Assembly (NCBI RefSeq): GCF_016093545.1
Contig: NZ_JADKYX010000014.1
Location: forward strand, 62,001 to 126,000
Direction: 5' to 3'
Source: Massilia rhizosphaerae
GTDB taxonomy: Bacteria > Pseudomonadota > Gammaproteobacteria > Burkholderiales > Burkholderiaceae_D
Length of the DNA: 64,000 bases
The notes beneath the pieces are model-generated. The model was not told where the DNA came from, did no database searches, and saw only the letters and a program-made list of their open reading frames with translations. A program made the position numbers and the translations under genes. Numbering within the stretch: position 1 is the first letter of the stretch; the number at the start of each line of letters is the position of its first letter. Shown in pieces: positions 1 to 8,574 of the stretch.

Positions 1-221
1 TTGGTGGGGCTGTCGTCCGGCGCGATGGCGCGCGTGGTTTCGCGCATCTGGTGCAGCATGTGCGAAATGAAAAAGCTCTCGAAGTCGACGGCGGCCTTGG
101 TCGCTTTGGCAATATAGGCTTTGTCGGCTTTGTCGGCCTTGTCCGCGGCGGGCGCGACCTTGTCGTGGTCCGCGGCTTGGTCCGGCTTGTCCGGATTGAG
201 TGCGTTGACGTTATTTAGCAT
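1..221 (-). CDS. flgJ: Rod-binding protein, N-terminal half of FlgJ (partial, runs off the window)
   Basis: The first 73 codons are visible; the 3' end lies beyond base 1. The product starts [13 protein letters not shown], followed by a Lys/Asp/Ala-rich stretch with an ADKADKADKA repeat (about residues 27-36). It then shows FESFFISHMLHQMRETT, which is typical of the FlgJ rod-binding domain that caps the growing rod in the periplasm. The start codon overlaps the flgI stop by one base (TGATG), so the two are translationally coupled. A separate muramidase-like gene lies at 7110-7844, so the usual two-domain FlgJ appears split here. The visible end does not show whether this copy also carries a hydrolase domain. 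Confidence 0.82.
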   Translation of the reverse strand, partial: MLNNVNALNPDKPDQAADHDKVAPAADKADKADKAYIAKATKAAVDFESFFISHMLHQMRETTRAIAPDDSPT

Positions 222-1390
222 CAGATCACCACGAGTTCGCCTTCGATTGCGCCGGCCTGGTCGAGCGCCTGCAGGATGGCCATGATGTCGTCCGGCGACG
301 CGCCGAGGCTGTTGACCGTGTCGATGATGGTCTGCAGGCGGGCGCCGGCCGGCCAGTGGAACATCTGGCCCGAGCCCTGGTCGACCGAGACCTTCGATTG
401 CGGCGTGACCGCGGTCTGGCCCTTCGAGAACGGCCCCGGCTGGCTGACGGCCGAGCTTTCCGAGATCACGACCTTGAGCGCGCCGTGCGTGATGGCGGCG
501 GATTTCACGCGCAGGCCTTCGGAAATCACGACGGTGCCGGTGCGCGAATTGAAGACGACGCGGGGCACGTCCTCGCCTGCTTCCACCGCCATGTTTTCCA
601 GCTTGGCGACGAAGGCGACGCGCTCGGTCGGATTCTTCGGGGCCACGACCTCGACGCTGGTGCCGTCGGCCGTGGTGGCGACCTGGCCGAAGCGGCGGTT
701 GATCGCGTTCACCACATTGGTCGCGGTGTCGAAATTCGGGTGGCGCAGGCGCAGCAGCACGGCCGGGCCGGTGGCGAAATCGGTCGGGATCTCGCGCTCG
801 ATCTGCGCGCCGTTCGGGATGCGGCCGCTGGTCGGCGTGTTCACCGTCACCGACGAGCCGCTCTTGCCGGCCGCGGACAGGCCGCCGACGACCAGGTTGC
901 CCTGGGCCAGCGCATAGACTTCGTTGTCGGCCGCGCGCAGCTGGGTCAGGAGCAGCGTGCCGCCGCGCAGGCTTTTCGCGTCGCCCAGCGACGAGACGGT
1001 CACGTCGATCTCCTGGCCGCGCCGGTAGCCGGGCGGGAACACGGCCGACACCATGACGGCCGCCACGTTCTTGTTCTTCGCCTCTTCGCCTTCCGGCAGC
1101 TTGACGCCGAACTGCTTGAGCATGTTGACGACCGACTGGCTCGAGTACTTCACCTGCGTGGAATCGCCGCTGCCGTTCAGGCCGACGACGAGGCCGTAGC
1201 CGACGAGCGGATTGTCGCGCACGCCTTCGACGCTGACGAGATTGCGCAGCGGCTGCATGCGGGCGAGGATGGCCGGGTCCGGGCCGACCGGGACCACGCT
1301 CGCGGTCCTGGGTACGGCGGGAGCGGCCAGCGCGGGCAGGGACAGCAGCGCGGCCAGGGCCAATGCAACGATACGTAAGGGTCGGGTCAT
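221..1390 (-). CDS. flgI: Flagellar P-ring protein FlgI
   Basis: This 389-residue protein has a clear Sec signal peptide (hydrophobic core [15 protein letters not shown], cleavage near residue 22). The FlgI signature follows: [21 protein letters not shown] near residue 50 and a C-terminal [16 protein letters not shown] helix. FlgI polymerises into the P ring around the rod in the peptidoglycan layer. The start has a GAGGA ribosome site 7 bases downstream of the flgH stop. It is the second-to-last visible gene of the flgBCDEFGHIJ block. Confidence 0.97.
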   Translation of the reverse strand: MTRPLRIVALALAALLSLPALAAPAVPRTASVVPVGPDPAILARMQPLRNLVSVEGVRDNPLVGYGLVVGLNGSGDSTQVKYSSQSVVNMLKQFGVKLPEGEEAKNKNVAAVMVSAVFPPGYRRGQEIDVTVSSLGDAKSLRGGTLLLTQLRAADNEVYALAQGNLVVGGLSAAGKSGSSVTVNTPTSGRIPNGAQIEREIPTDFATGPAVLLRLRHPNFDTATNVVNAINRRFGQVATTADGTSVEVVAPKNPTERVAFVAKLENMAVEAGEDVPRVVFNSRTGTVVISEGLRVKSAAITHGALKVVISESSAVSQPGPFSKGQTAVTPQSKVSVDQGSGQMFHWPAGARLQTIIDTVNSLGASPDDIMAILQALDQAGAIEGELVVI

Positions 1391-1397
1391 GTCGTCC

Positions 1398-2066
1398 TCA
1401 GAACGGCATCACCGGACCGGTGAAGAACCGGGTCAGCCAGCCGGGTTTGTTGGCGTCGGCCAGGGTGCCCTGGCCGGAATAGGCGATGCGGGCGTTGGCC
1501 ACGCGCAGCGAGGACACCTGGTTCTCGTTGTCGATGTCCGCCGCGCGCAGATAGCCCTTGATGCGTACGTATTCCTCGCCCTGGTTCAGCTGCAGGGTCT
1601 TTTCGCCGGCCACGCGCAAGAGGCCGTTCGGCAGCACTTCCTGGACGAGCACGGTGATCGCGCCGGACAGCGCGTTCTGCTGGGTGCTGGTGGCGTCGCC
1701 GTTGAAGCTGCGGTCGGCCGAGAGGTCGATGCCGCTGCGGCCGAAGGTCTTGCCGAACGCGGTGATCGGGGTGACCGACGCGGACGAACCCTTGGAAAAA
1801 CTGGTCCCGGCCTTCTTGCTGGCCTGGGTCGTTTCCTGCAGCAGGACGGTGACGACGTCGCCCACGCGGAACGCGCGCGCGTCCGAGGTCAGCGAGACGG
1901 TGTCGGCGCTGAACACGCCGCCCCCGACGCCGGCGCGCGCCGGCTGCGCTTTCGGCAGGGCGAGGGCGTCGTCTTCGGGAACCGAGCGGTTCAGGTGGGC
2001 GCGCGAAGCGCATCCGGTCAGCACGAGGCTGGCCGCCATCCCGGCGGCGAGGGCGAAACGTTTCAT
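1398..2066 (-). CDS. flgH: Flagellar L-ring lipoprotein FlgH
   Basis: The 222-residue product starts with a lipoprotein signal ending in the lipobox LTGC, with the lipidated cysteine at residue 19. The rest matches Flg[21 protein letters not shown] in the middle and the C-terminal [20 protein letters not shown]. FlgH forms the outer-membrane L ring. The start lies 2 bases after the flgG stop. Confidence 0.97.
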   Translation of the reverse strand: MKRFALAAGMAASLVLTGCASRAHLNRSVPEDDALALPKAQPARAGVGGGVFSADTVSLTSDARAFRVGDVVTVLLQETTQASKKAGTSFSKGSSASVTPITAFGKTFGRSGIDLSADRSFNGDATSTQQNALSGAITVLVQEVLPNGLLRVAGEKTLQLNQGEEYVRIKGYLRAADIDNENQVSSLRVANARIAYSGQGTLADANKPGWLTRFFTGPVMPF

Positions 2067-2068
2067 GG

Positions 2069-2854
2069 TCAGCGGGAAGCCTGGGACAGGTATTGCAGCA
2101 TATTGTCGGCGGCCGACAATACCTTGGTGTTCATTTCATAAGTGCGCTGCGCGGCGATCATGTCGACCATTTCTTCGACGACCTGCACGTTCGAGCCTTC
2201 CAGCGCGCCCTGCTTGATCTTGCCGAAGGCGCCGTCGCCGGCCTTGCCTTCGTTCGGCGTGCCGCTGGCGGCCGTTTCCTGGAACAGGTTCTCGCCCAGG
2301 GCCTGCAGGCCGGCCGGGTTGACGAAGGTCGTCAGCGTGAGCTGGCCGAGTTCGGTCGGGGCGATGTTGCCCGGAACGGTCGCGCTGACCATGCCGTTCT
2401 CGCCGATCGTGATCGCGGTCGCGTTGTTCGGCACGGTGATCTGCGGCACCAGGGGCAGGCCCTGGGCGTTGACCAGCACGCCGTTCGAATCGATCTGCAG
2501 CTGGCCTGCGCGGGTGTAGGCCGGCTGGCCGTCCGGACGGCGCACCTGCAGGAAACCATTGCCGTTGATCGCGACGTCGAGCGACTGGCCGGTGGTCTGG
2601 ATGCTGCCGTTGGTGAACACCTTCTGCGTACCGACGATGTTGACGCCGTTGCCGAGCTGGACGCCATTGCTGACGGTGTTGTCCGCCGTCTGGGCGCCCG
2701 GCTGCTTGTCGACCTGGTAGAACAGGTCTTCGAACACGACGCGGTCGCGCTTGAAGCCCACCGTGTTCACGTTGGCCAGGTTGTTGGCGATGGCCTGCAG
2801 TTTCGCATCCTGGGCCTGCACACCGGTCTTGCTGATCCACATTGCTGGATTCAT
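2069..2854 (-). CDS. flgG: Flagellar distal rod protein FlgG
   Basis: The product is 261 residues, the normal FlgG length. The N-terminus has the rod/hook motif LQAIANNLANVNTVGFKRDR. The C-terminus has LEGSNVQVVEEMVDMIAAQR and ends in the coiled-coil segment NTKVLSAADNMLQYLSQASR. FlgG builds the distal rod that crosses the P and L rings. It follows flgF with a 34-base gap and has a ribosome site (AGGAGAAAG) upstream. Confidence 0.97.
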   Translation of the reverse strand: MNPAMWISKTGVQAQDAKLQAIANNLANVNTVGFKRDRVVFEDLFYQVDKQPGAQTADNTVSNGVQLGNGVNIVGTQKVFTNGSIQTTGQSLDVAINGNGFLQVRRPDGQPAYTRAGQLQIDSNGVLVNAQGLPLVPQITVPNNATAITIGENGMVSATVPGNIAPTELGQLTLTTFVNPAGLQALGENLFQETAASGTPNEGKAGDGAFGKIKQGALEGSNVQVVEEMVDMIAAQRTYEMNTKVLSAADNMLQYLSQASR

Positions 2855-2888
2855 GGTTTCTTTCTCCTGATTCTGGGATGGACGTGCG

Positions 2889-3614
2889 TCAGCCGGCGAT
2901 CAGCTTGTTGCCCGTTTCGTTCATGCTGTCGCTGGCCTTGAACAGGCGCATCTGCACCTCGAAGCTGCGGTTCAGGCTCATGGTGGCGACCATTTCCTCG
3001 ACGGCCGAGACATTGCTGCCTTCGAGCGCGCGCGGGCGGACCTTCACGTCCGGATCGGTCGGCAGGTTGCCGCCGTCGCGGGTGACGATGAGGCCGGCCT
3101 CGTTCTTCGTCAGTTCGGCGCCCGTGGCGTTCACGAGGCGCAGCTTGTCGACGACCTGCATCTGCGTGGCGCCTTCCGTCAGCACGGAGATCGTGCCGTC
3201 CGTGCCGATCTCGACCGCGGTGTGCTGCGGCAGGACGATCGGACCGCCTTCGCCCAGCAGGGGATGGCCGTGCACGGACAGGGCGCCGTCGGGGCCGATG
3301 TCGATCTCGCCCGAGCGGGTATAGGCCTCGTTGTCGCCGTACTGCACGGCGAGGTAGCCCTGGCCGCCGATCGCGACGTCGAGCGGGCGGCCGGTTTCGC
3401 GCACGGCCCCGGCGCGGGTCGAGATCATGTCGGCCTGCATGGTCGACATGTGGCGGTCGTCGTAGCCGAAACCGCCCAACTGCTCCTGGGTCGCCACTTC
3501 CATGCTGGCGCGAAAGCCCGCCGTGTCAAGGTTGGCGAGGTTGTTGGCGTGGACCTGCTGCGCGCGCATCAGGCGCTCGGCGCCGGAGACTGCGGTGAAG
3601 ATCAGTTTATCCAT
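2889..3614 (-). CDS. flgF: Flagellar proximal rod protein FlgF
   Basis: The 241-residue protein has the rod-family N-terminal motif VHANNLANLDTAGFRASM and the C-terminal LEGSNVSAVEEMVATMSLNR. It is shorter than FlgG and lies between flgE and flgG, the standard place for FlgF. It forms part of the proximal rod. Confidence 0.95.
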   Translation of the reverse strand: MDKLIFTAVSGAERLMRAQQVHANNLANLDTAGFRASMEVATQEQLGGFGYDDRHMSTMQADMISTRAGAVRETGRPLDVAIGGQGYLAVQYGDNEAYTRSGEIDIGPDGALSVHGHPLLGEGGPIVLPQHTAVEIGTDGTISVLTEGATQMQVVDKLRLVNATGAELTKNEAGLIVTRDGGNLPTDPDVKVRPRALEGSNVSAVEEMVATMSLNRSFEVQMRLFKASDSMNETGNKLIAG

Positions 3615-3629
3615 GGGTCGTCAAGCCGC

Positions 3630-4850
3630 TTACAGGGCTTGCATCAAGGCCTGCATCATCTGGCTTTCGGAGGTCAGGACCTTCGAATTGGCCTGGTAAT
3701 TGCGCTGCGAGGTCATCAGGCCGACCAGTTCCGACGTGATGTCGACGTTCGAGCCTTCCAGCGCGCCGGTCGAGAGCTTGCCCGACAGGCCCACGCCCGG
3801 CGGATCGATCAGGGCGGCGCCGGACGCCGAGTTGGCGGTCCAGCTCGTCTGGCTGATGGGCGACAGCGCGCCTTCGTTGGCGAACGTGGCGAGGGCGACC
3901 GTGCCGACCACTTGCGACTGGTCGTTGCTGTACTTGGCCACGAGCGAACCGTCGGGGGACATCGACAGGCCGACGAACGAGCCCGACGCATAGCCGTCGC
4001 TGCGGTTGGTGGTGGTGCTGGCTTCGCCGGCGAAGCGCGTCGTGCCCTTGTAGTCGATGGTGACGCTGCCCGCGGCCGCGCCGCCCGCCGCGCCAAACGA
4101 GACATTGCTGGTGGTCGTTCCCGTCAGTGCGCCCGTGGCGTCGAACGTCAGGGCGTGGTCTGCCGTCAGCTCCGTCGCCACGGTGCCGTCGGTCGCGTAC
4201 GTGGGCGAGCGCGCGGCGCCATCCATCGCGTAGAACACGTTGACGGTGTTGTCGTCCGCCTTGACGAAATATTGCGACAGCGTGTGCTGGGAACCCAGCG
4301 AGTCGTAGATGATCGATTGCTTGACCATGTTGTACGATTCGCTCTTGGTCGAGTCGAACTTCGTGGTGGGCACGGTCCAGTCGGCCGACAGGTTGCCGAC
4401 GTAGGCGATGTTGGCCGTCGCGACGGCCGGGATCTGGCCGGTCGGGACCGTCACGTCGCCCATGACGCCCAGCGCGCCGTTCGCGGACACGCCGTAGCCT
4501 TGCACCTTGTTGCCGTTGCTGTCGACCAGGACGCCTTTCGCGTCGGTCGAGAAGATGCCGACGCGCGAGTACTGCGTCGTGCCCTGGCCGTTGACGCTGA
4601 CGAAGAAGCCGCGGCCGTCGATGGCCGCGTCGAGGGCGCGGCCGGTCGTCACGGTGCTGCCGTTCTGGCCGATGTTCTGCGTGACCGAACCGATTTCCAC
4701 GCCGTTGGGCTGGGTGCCGGCCATGAGCGACGCGAAGTTGGCGCGGCTGGCCTTGAAGCCGTAGGTCGCCGCGTTGGCGATGTTGTTCGAGACTGTGTCG
4801 AGTTGTTCGTTGATGGCCTGGATGCCGGACAGTGCGATGTCGAAGCTCAT
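3630..4850 (-). CDS. flgE: Flagellar hook protein FlgE
   Basis: The 406-residue product begins MSFDIALSGIQAINEQLDTV and has the NNIANAATYGFKASRANF motif shared by axial proteins. It ends with LEGSNVDITSELVGLMTSQR and a heptad-rich tail. The variable central domain is Ser/Thr/Gly-rich, as expected for the exposed part of the hook. Position after flgD fits FlgE. Confidence 0.96.
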   Translation of the reverse strand: MSFDIALSGIQAINEQLDTVSNNIANAATYGFKASRANFASLMAGTQPNGVEIGSVTQNIGQNGSTVTTGRALDAAIDGRGFFVSVNGQGTTQYSRVGIFSTDAKGVLVDSNGNKVQGYGVSANGALGVMGDVTVPTGQIPAVATANIAYVGNLSADWTVPTTKFDSTKSESYNMVKQSIIYDSLGSQHTLSQYFVKADDNTVNVFYAMDGAARSPTYATDGTVATELTADHALTFDATGALTGTTTSNVSFGAAGGAAAGSVTIDYKGTTRFAGEASTTTNRSDGYASGSFVGLSMSPDGSLVAKYSNDQSQVVGTVALATFANEGALSPISQTSWTANSASGAALIDPPGVGLSGKLSTGALEGSNVDITSELVGLMTSQRNYQANSKVLTSESQMMQALMQAL

Positions 4851-4891
4851 GTCGATTCCTTGAATACGTTGCGGTAGAGGGAGGGCGCCGT

Positions 4892-5557
4892 TCAGGAGCC
4901 TGTCTTGCCGTTGAAACCCGTGACGGACGAGGGATCGACCTCGCCGATGTTGGCCACCTGGAGCACGACGTGCGTGCCGTTGACGCGCACGCTGTTCAGG
5001 CGTGCCGCCACTTCGACCGTCGGCGAGCTGCCGTCCGATGGCTTGGCCTGGATCGTGTACGAGCCGGGCGCCAGGCCAAGGGCGTCCGGATCGATCGTGA
5101 AGCTTTGGGGGCCCGAACCGGGACCCAGGGCCAGCGTATGCTGCTGGCCGTCGGAGCCGGTCAGGATCAAGTCCGTGCCGGCCGAGAGGCCGTCCAGCTG
5201 CACGGTGCCGTGCACCTTGCTGCCGTCGACCTTGATGGTGTTCGTCGCCACCGTCACGTCGGAGCCGACCTGGCCGCCCATGGCCAGCGTCTGCAGGCTT
5301 TGCAGCACGCTGGCGCTGGCGGTCGTCGTCTGCGACAGGTTCTGCAGCGCTTCCGTCTGCGACAACTGCGACAGCTGGTTGACGTACTGCGTGGGATCCT
5401 GCGGCGACAGCGGGTCCTGGTTCTGGATCTGCGCCACCAGCAGCTTGGTGAACATGTCCTTGTTGGCGTCGGTCGGCGCCTGGGTCGACACCTTGTCGAC
5501 GGCCGCTTGCGCCGTCGTGCCGAACTGGCTGTTGGTGGTGGAGGCGGTGGTCACCAT
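4892..5557 (-). CDS. flgD: Hook-cap scaffold protein FlgD
   Basis: The 221-residue protein contains the FlgD N-terminal signature MFTKLLVAQIQNQDPLSPQ at about residues 35-53 and YVNQLSQLSQTEALQNL. A beta-rich FlgD Ig-like/tudor region follows (about residues 95-200). FlgD caps the growing hook. It starts 2 bases after the flgC stop. Confidence 0.95.
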   Translation of the reverse strand: MVTTASTTNSQFGTTAQAAVDKVSTQAPTDANKDMFTKLLVAQIQNQDPLSPQDPTQYVNQLSQLSQTEALQNLSQTTTASASVLQSLQTLAMGGQVGSDVTVATNTIKVDGSKVHGTVQLDGLSAGTDLILTGSDGQQHTLALGPGSGPQSFTIDPDALGLAPGSYTIQAKPSDGSSPTVEVAARLNSVRVNGTHVVLQVANIGEVDPSSVTGFNGKTGS

Positions 5558-5559
5558 GT

Positions 5560-5964
5560 TCAGGAATCTCCCAGCTTGAGCAGCGACTGCTGCATGGATT
5601 TGATGCGTCCGAGGACTTCGACGTTGGTTTCGAAGGCGCGGCTGGCGGACATCATGTCGGCCATCTCCGAGACTTCGTTGACGTTGGTGTAATAGACCAT
5701 GCCGTCGGCGTCGGCCTTGGGGTTGTCCGGCTCGTGCACGCGGCGCAACGGCTCGGCGCTCTCGACCACGTCGAGCACCCGCACGCCCGCGCTGGCGTCG
5801 TTGCCCATGACGGACGCGAAGACCGGCTTGCGGGCGCGGTACGCTTCCGCCTCGGAGCCGGCCGCGACGTCGGCGTTGGCCAGGTTGCTGGCAATCGTGT
5901 TCAGGCGCACCGACTGCGCCGCCATCGCCGAACCGGCGATCTGGGAAATGTCCTTGAAGCCCAT
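5560..5964 (-). CDS. flgC: Flagellar proximal rod protein FlgC
   Basis: The frame is open further upstream, but the ATG at 5964 gives MGFKDISQIAGSAMAAQSVR and a 134-residue product of normal FlgC length. The rod motif LNTIASNLANADVAAGS and the C-terminal EMADMMSASRAFETNVEVL are present. The longer frame upstream overlaps flgB out of frame and is not coding. Confidence 0.94.
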   Translation of the reverse strand: MGFKDISQIAGSAMAAQSVRLNTIASNLANADVAAGSEAEAYRARKPVFASVMGNDASAGVRVLDVVESAEPLRRVHEPDNPKADADGMVYYTNVNEVSEMADMMSASRAFETNVEVLGRIKSMQQSLLKLGDS

Positions 5965-5974
5965 TGTTGACCTG

Positions 5975-6334
5975 TTATTGACCGTTGATGGCTTTTGCCA
6001 GCCCACGCAACTGCATGTTGATGAAAGTGAGGCTGGTATTGAAATCGGACGAGTTCTGTCCGAATGCCGCTTGCTCGACGCCGATCTCGACGGTGTTGCC
6101 GTCGGCGCTCGGGTGGTAGGGCACGCGGTACAGCGGCTTGTCGTCGGAGAGGGTGAGCTCGCCGTTCTCCGTGTCGATGCGATCCTGCAGCATGGCGCCA
6201 AAGTCGATGTCGCGTGCGGTGTAGCCGGGCGTGCTTTCGTTCGCAATGTTCGCCGCCAACACCTTGGTGCGCTCGGCGCGCAGTTCCAGCGCGTCGGCGT
6301 GCACACCCAGTGCGTCTTTGAAATTAATCGTCAT
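5975..6334 (-). CDS. flgB: Flagellar proximal rod protein FlgB
   Basis: The ATG at 6334 gives MTINFKDALGVHADALELRA and a 119-residue protein, the usual FlgB size; in-frame starts further upstream add a tail unlike FlgB. The motif VLAANIANESTPGYTARDID identifies the rod family. An AGGAG ribosome site sits just upstream. This is the first gene of the leftward flgB-flgJ operon and is divergent from flgA, with 72 bases between the start codons. Confidence 0.94.
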   Translation of the reverse strand: MTINFKDALGVHADALELRAERTKVLAANIANESTPGYTARDIDFGAMLQDRIDTENGELTLSDDKPLYRVPYHPSADGNTVEIGVEQAAFGQNSSDFNTSLTFINMQLRGLAKAINGQ

Positions 6335-6406
6335 GTCAGGAACTCCTGTCGGTTGAACGTCAAATGATTGGTTAGAATCAGATTTTTCCGCAGCCACTAT
6401 TCTCTA

Positions 6407-7120
6407 ATGAATGCTTTCTGTAAGGCAACCCTTGCCGCTTCATCACTTATGCTGTTTTCTGCGTTCGCGCAAGCGGCAACGTCGTCGATTCCGGTGCAAA
6501 TTGAACAAGCCGCCCGTGCCGAACTGGAAAAACAAATGGAGGCGTCCGGCTTGACCGAACCGCAATTCGACATCGCCGTCGTGGCGCCGCGTCCGGCGCC
6601 GCCATGCAGCCAGCAAGTGGCCATCGAACCGCTCGATACCCGTTCTCCCCAGAGGATGCGCTTCGTGGCGCGCTGTCCGGACACGCCCGGATGGCGGTAC
6701 GAGTACGTCGTCCGGGCGCGCGTGAGTGCCATGGTGGCAATCGCGGCGGCACCCGTCGCGCCGAACGAAGCGTTGACGGATGAACAAGTCACGATCGAGC
6801 GTCGTGATATTTCGAACATTGCCGATCCGATCAGTAATCCGGCCGATGCGGTCGGACAAATGTCTCGTCGCATGTTGCGTCCGGGAGACATTTTGCGCAG
6901 CGGACAGCTCCGCGCCCCGATTCTGGTGAAACGCGGCGATGCCGTCACGATGGTCGCGCGGCGCGAAGGCATCGAAGTCAGCATGGCCGGAGAAGCCTTG
7001 GACGAGGGCGGGAAAGGCGCCGTCGTGCGCGTGCGCAACGTCGGCAGCGGGCAGGTCGTGCGCATGCGCGTCGTCGCGCCGGGCACGGTTGAGCCGATCG
7101 ACATACAAATCAGCCGCTGA
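6407..7120 (+). CDS. flgA: Flagellar P-ring assembly chaperone FlgA
   Basis: The ATG at 6407 gives MNAFCKATLAASSLMLFSAF with a good signal peptide ending at AQA. The TTG at 6368 would only add a polar extension. The 237-residue product has the SAF/FlgA C-terminal domain: RRMLRPGDILRSGQL, PILVKRGDAVTMVARREGI and a closing VEPIDIQISR. FlgA is the periplasmic chaperone for FlgI. It faces away from flgB, and its 3' end overlaps the convergent hydrolase gene by 11 bases. Confidence 0.94.
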   Translation: MNAFCKATLAASSLMLFSAFAQAATSSIPVQIEQAARAELEKQMEASGLTEPQFDIAVVAPRPAPPCSQQVAIEPLDTRSPQRMRFVARCPDTPGWRYEYVVRARVSAMVAIAAAPVAPNEALTDEQVTIERRDISNIADPISNPADAVGQMSRRMLRPGDILRSGQLRAPILVKRGDAVTMVARREGIEVSMAGEALDEGGKGAVVRVRNVGSGQVVRMRVVAPGTVEPIDIQISR

Positions 7121-7844
7121 TGTTCTGCAGCTTGCCCGCCAGGCGGGCGAGTTTGGCCGCGTAGGACGGGTCGGTGGCATAGCCGCCCTTGGCCAGTCCG
7201 GCGGCGAACGCCTGGGCATTGTTCCCGGCGCCGAGTGCGCCGTGGAAGCGCGGATTGTCGATCAGCATTTGCGCATAGTCGCGGAAGGCGCTGGCCTGGT
7301 CCGGATAGGCGCGGAAGCGGGCGTTCGTCTTGAGCGCGGCGCCGCCCACGTATTCCGTCGTCGCGGATTCGGCGACGCTGCCGCGCCAGCCGGCATTCGC
7401 CTTGATGCCGAACAGGTTATAGGTCGAGCTGCCGTCCGCGTTGCGCAGCGGACGCTGGCCCCAGCCGGATTCCAGCGCGGCGTGCGCGGAGACGAGCTCG
7501 GGCGCCACGCCCAGCTTGTCGGCCGCTTCCTTCGCCCACGGGGCGATGCTGGCGAGGAAAGCCTGCTGGTCGGGCGACGTGTCGGCGCCGTCGCCCATGA
7601 CGGCGGCCGTCGCGTTCTGGCTGCGGGCGGCCCACATGCGGCCTTCCGCGCTGAGCTGGGCGCTGGTGACGAAGTCGCCGCCGCCGTTCTGGATGAAGTC
7701 GGCGACTTCGCCCTGTACCTCGCCGAAGATGCCGCCGAACTTGGCGCCGCCCGCATCTCTCCCGTTGTCGATGGGCGCCGTGGGTGCGGTGGCCTGGGTC
7801 GGTGTCAGGGCGGGGATCGAGGTCGTGAATTCAGCGTGGCGCAT
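7110..7844 (-). CDS. Flagellar peptidoglycan hydrolase, FlgJ C-terminal-like (GH73 family)
   Basis: The 244-residue protein lacks the rod-binding domain of FlgJ. From about residue 92 it has the glucosaminidase (GH73-type) domain, with SAHAALESGWGQ around the catalytic glutamate E125 and then STYNLFGIKANAGW and FRAYPDQASAFRDYAQML. The first 90 residues are low-complexity. It should open the peptidoglycan for rod passage. It is the last gene of the leftward fliE-to-here run and overlaps flgN by 14 bases. Together with the rod-binding gene at the left edge it makes a split FlgJ. Confidence 0.88.
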   Translation of the reverse strand: MRHAEFTTSIPALTPTQATAPTAPIDNGRDAGGAKFGGIFGEVQGEVADFIQNGGGDFVTSAQLSAEGRMWAARSQNATAAVMGDGADTSPDQQAFLASIAPWAKEAADKLGVAPELVSAHAALESGWGQRPLRNADGSSTYNLFGIKANAGWRGSVAESATTEYVGGAALKTNARFRAYPDQASAFRDYAQMLIDNPRFHGALGAGNNAQAFAAGLAKGGYATDPSYAAKLARLAGKLQNISG

Positions 7845-8259
7845 AGGTATCGTCTCCGCCGTGCAGCAGGCGTTGCATGATCGTAAATTGTTCGGCCATC
7901 AGGTTGCCGTTGCGCGTCGTCGCCTGCTTGCAGTCGCGCACGAGCGCTTCGAGCTCGTCCCAGTCGGTGCGGCCGCGCGCGCTTTGCTGCGCCGGCAGGC
8001 TGCCGAACAGGTCGTCCATCGTCGCTTGCGGGCCCAGCAGGGCGCGCACGAGGTGCACGCGTTGCTGGCGGCGCTGTTCCATCGCGTCCAGCTCGGGCGT
8101 GAGCTGTTCGGCCAGTTGGGCCAGCTCCGCGCCGCGGTGGCGCAGGGCGGCCTGGAACTGGCGTTCCAGCAGGTCGCGGATGGTGCCGCAGGCGCCGAGG
8201 TCGGCCTGGACACCGTCCAGCAGGCGCGCGACGGCCTGGTCGCGGGTCATGCGGCTCAT
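7831..8259 (-). CDS. flgN: Flagellar export chaperone FlgN
   Basis: This 142-residue, mostly helical protein ends with LVRDCKQATTRNGNLMAEQF, matching the FlgN family C-terminus (conserved Cys-x-x-x-N-x-x-N pattern). FlgN carries the hook-filament junction proteins FlgK and FlgL to the export gate. It lies 4 bases after flgM, the usual flgM-flgN pairing. Confidence 0.85.
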   Translation of the reverse strand: MSRMTRDQAVARLLDGVQADLGACGTIRDLLERQFQAALRHRGAELAQLAEQLTPELDAMEQRRQQRVHLVRALLGPQATMDDLFGSLPAQQSARGRTDWDELEALVRDCKQATTRNGNLMAEQFTIMQRLLHGGDDTYAPR

Positions 8260-8263
8260 GGGA

Positions 8264-8545
8264 TCAAACCTTGTTGCCGCTGCCGTGGAAGCGCTGGATC
8301 AGGCCGGCGAGGCGGCCCGCGTCGAACGGCAGCTCGCCCTTGGCCAGCGCGTCGCGCAGCTCGGCCACGCGGGCGGCGTCGAAATCGGGCAGGGCGCCAA
8401 GCGCTTTCTGCGCCGGCTGCAGCACGGCGGATTCGAGGGCGTCGCTGCCGGCGGGGCCGGCAGCGGGGGCCGCGGCCGGCGCGGCGGCACCGCCCACCTG
8501 TGGAGCGATCGAGACGGCAGGCGTGGAGGCGCTGGAAATCTTCAT
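8264..8545 (-). CDS. flgM: Anti-sigma-28 factor FlgM
   Basis: The ATG at 8545 gives a 93-residue protein beginning MKISSASTPAVSI. The middle is Ala/Pro-rich. The C-terminal helices ALPDFDAARVAELRDALAKG and AGRLAGLIQRFHG fit the sigma-28-binding half of FlgM. Its target FliA is encoded four genes upstream in the same run. Lying after motB rather than next to flgA is a departure from the common flgAMN order. Confidence 0.85.
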   Translation of the reverse strand: MKISSASTPAVSIAPQVGGAAAPAAAPAAGPAGSDALESAVLQPAQKALGALPDFDAARVAELRDALAKGELPFDAGRLAGLIQRFHGSGNKV

Positions 8546-8574
8546 GCGTGGACCTCGGGTTTTCGATTGAATCG

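Noticed and set aside
3222-4877. A 551-codon plus-strand frame opposite flgF/flgE
   Set aside because: It is antisense to clear flagellar genes and has the Arg/Gly-rich composition of a shadow frame.
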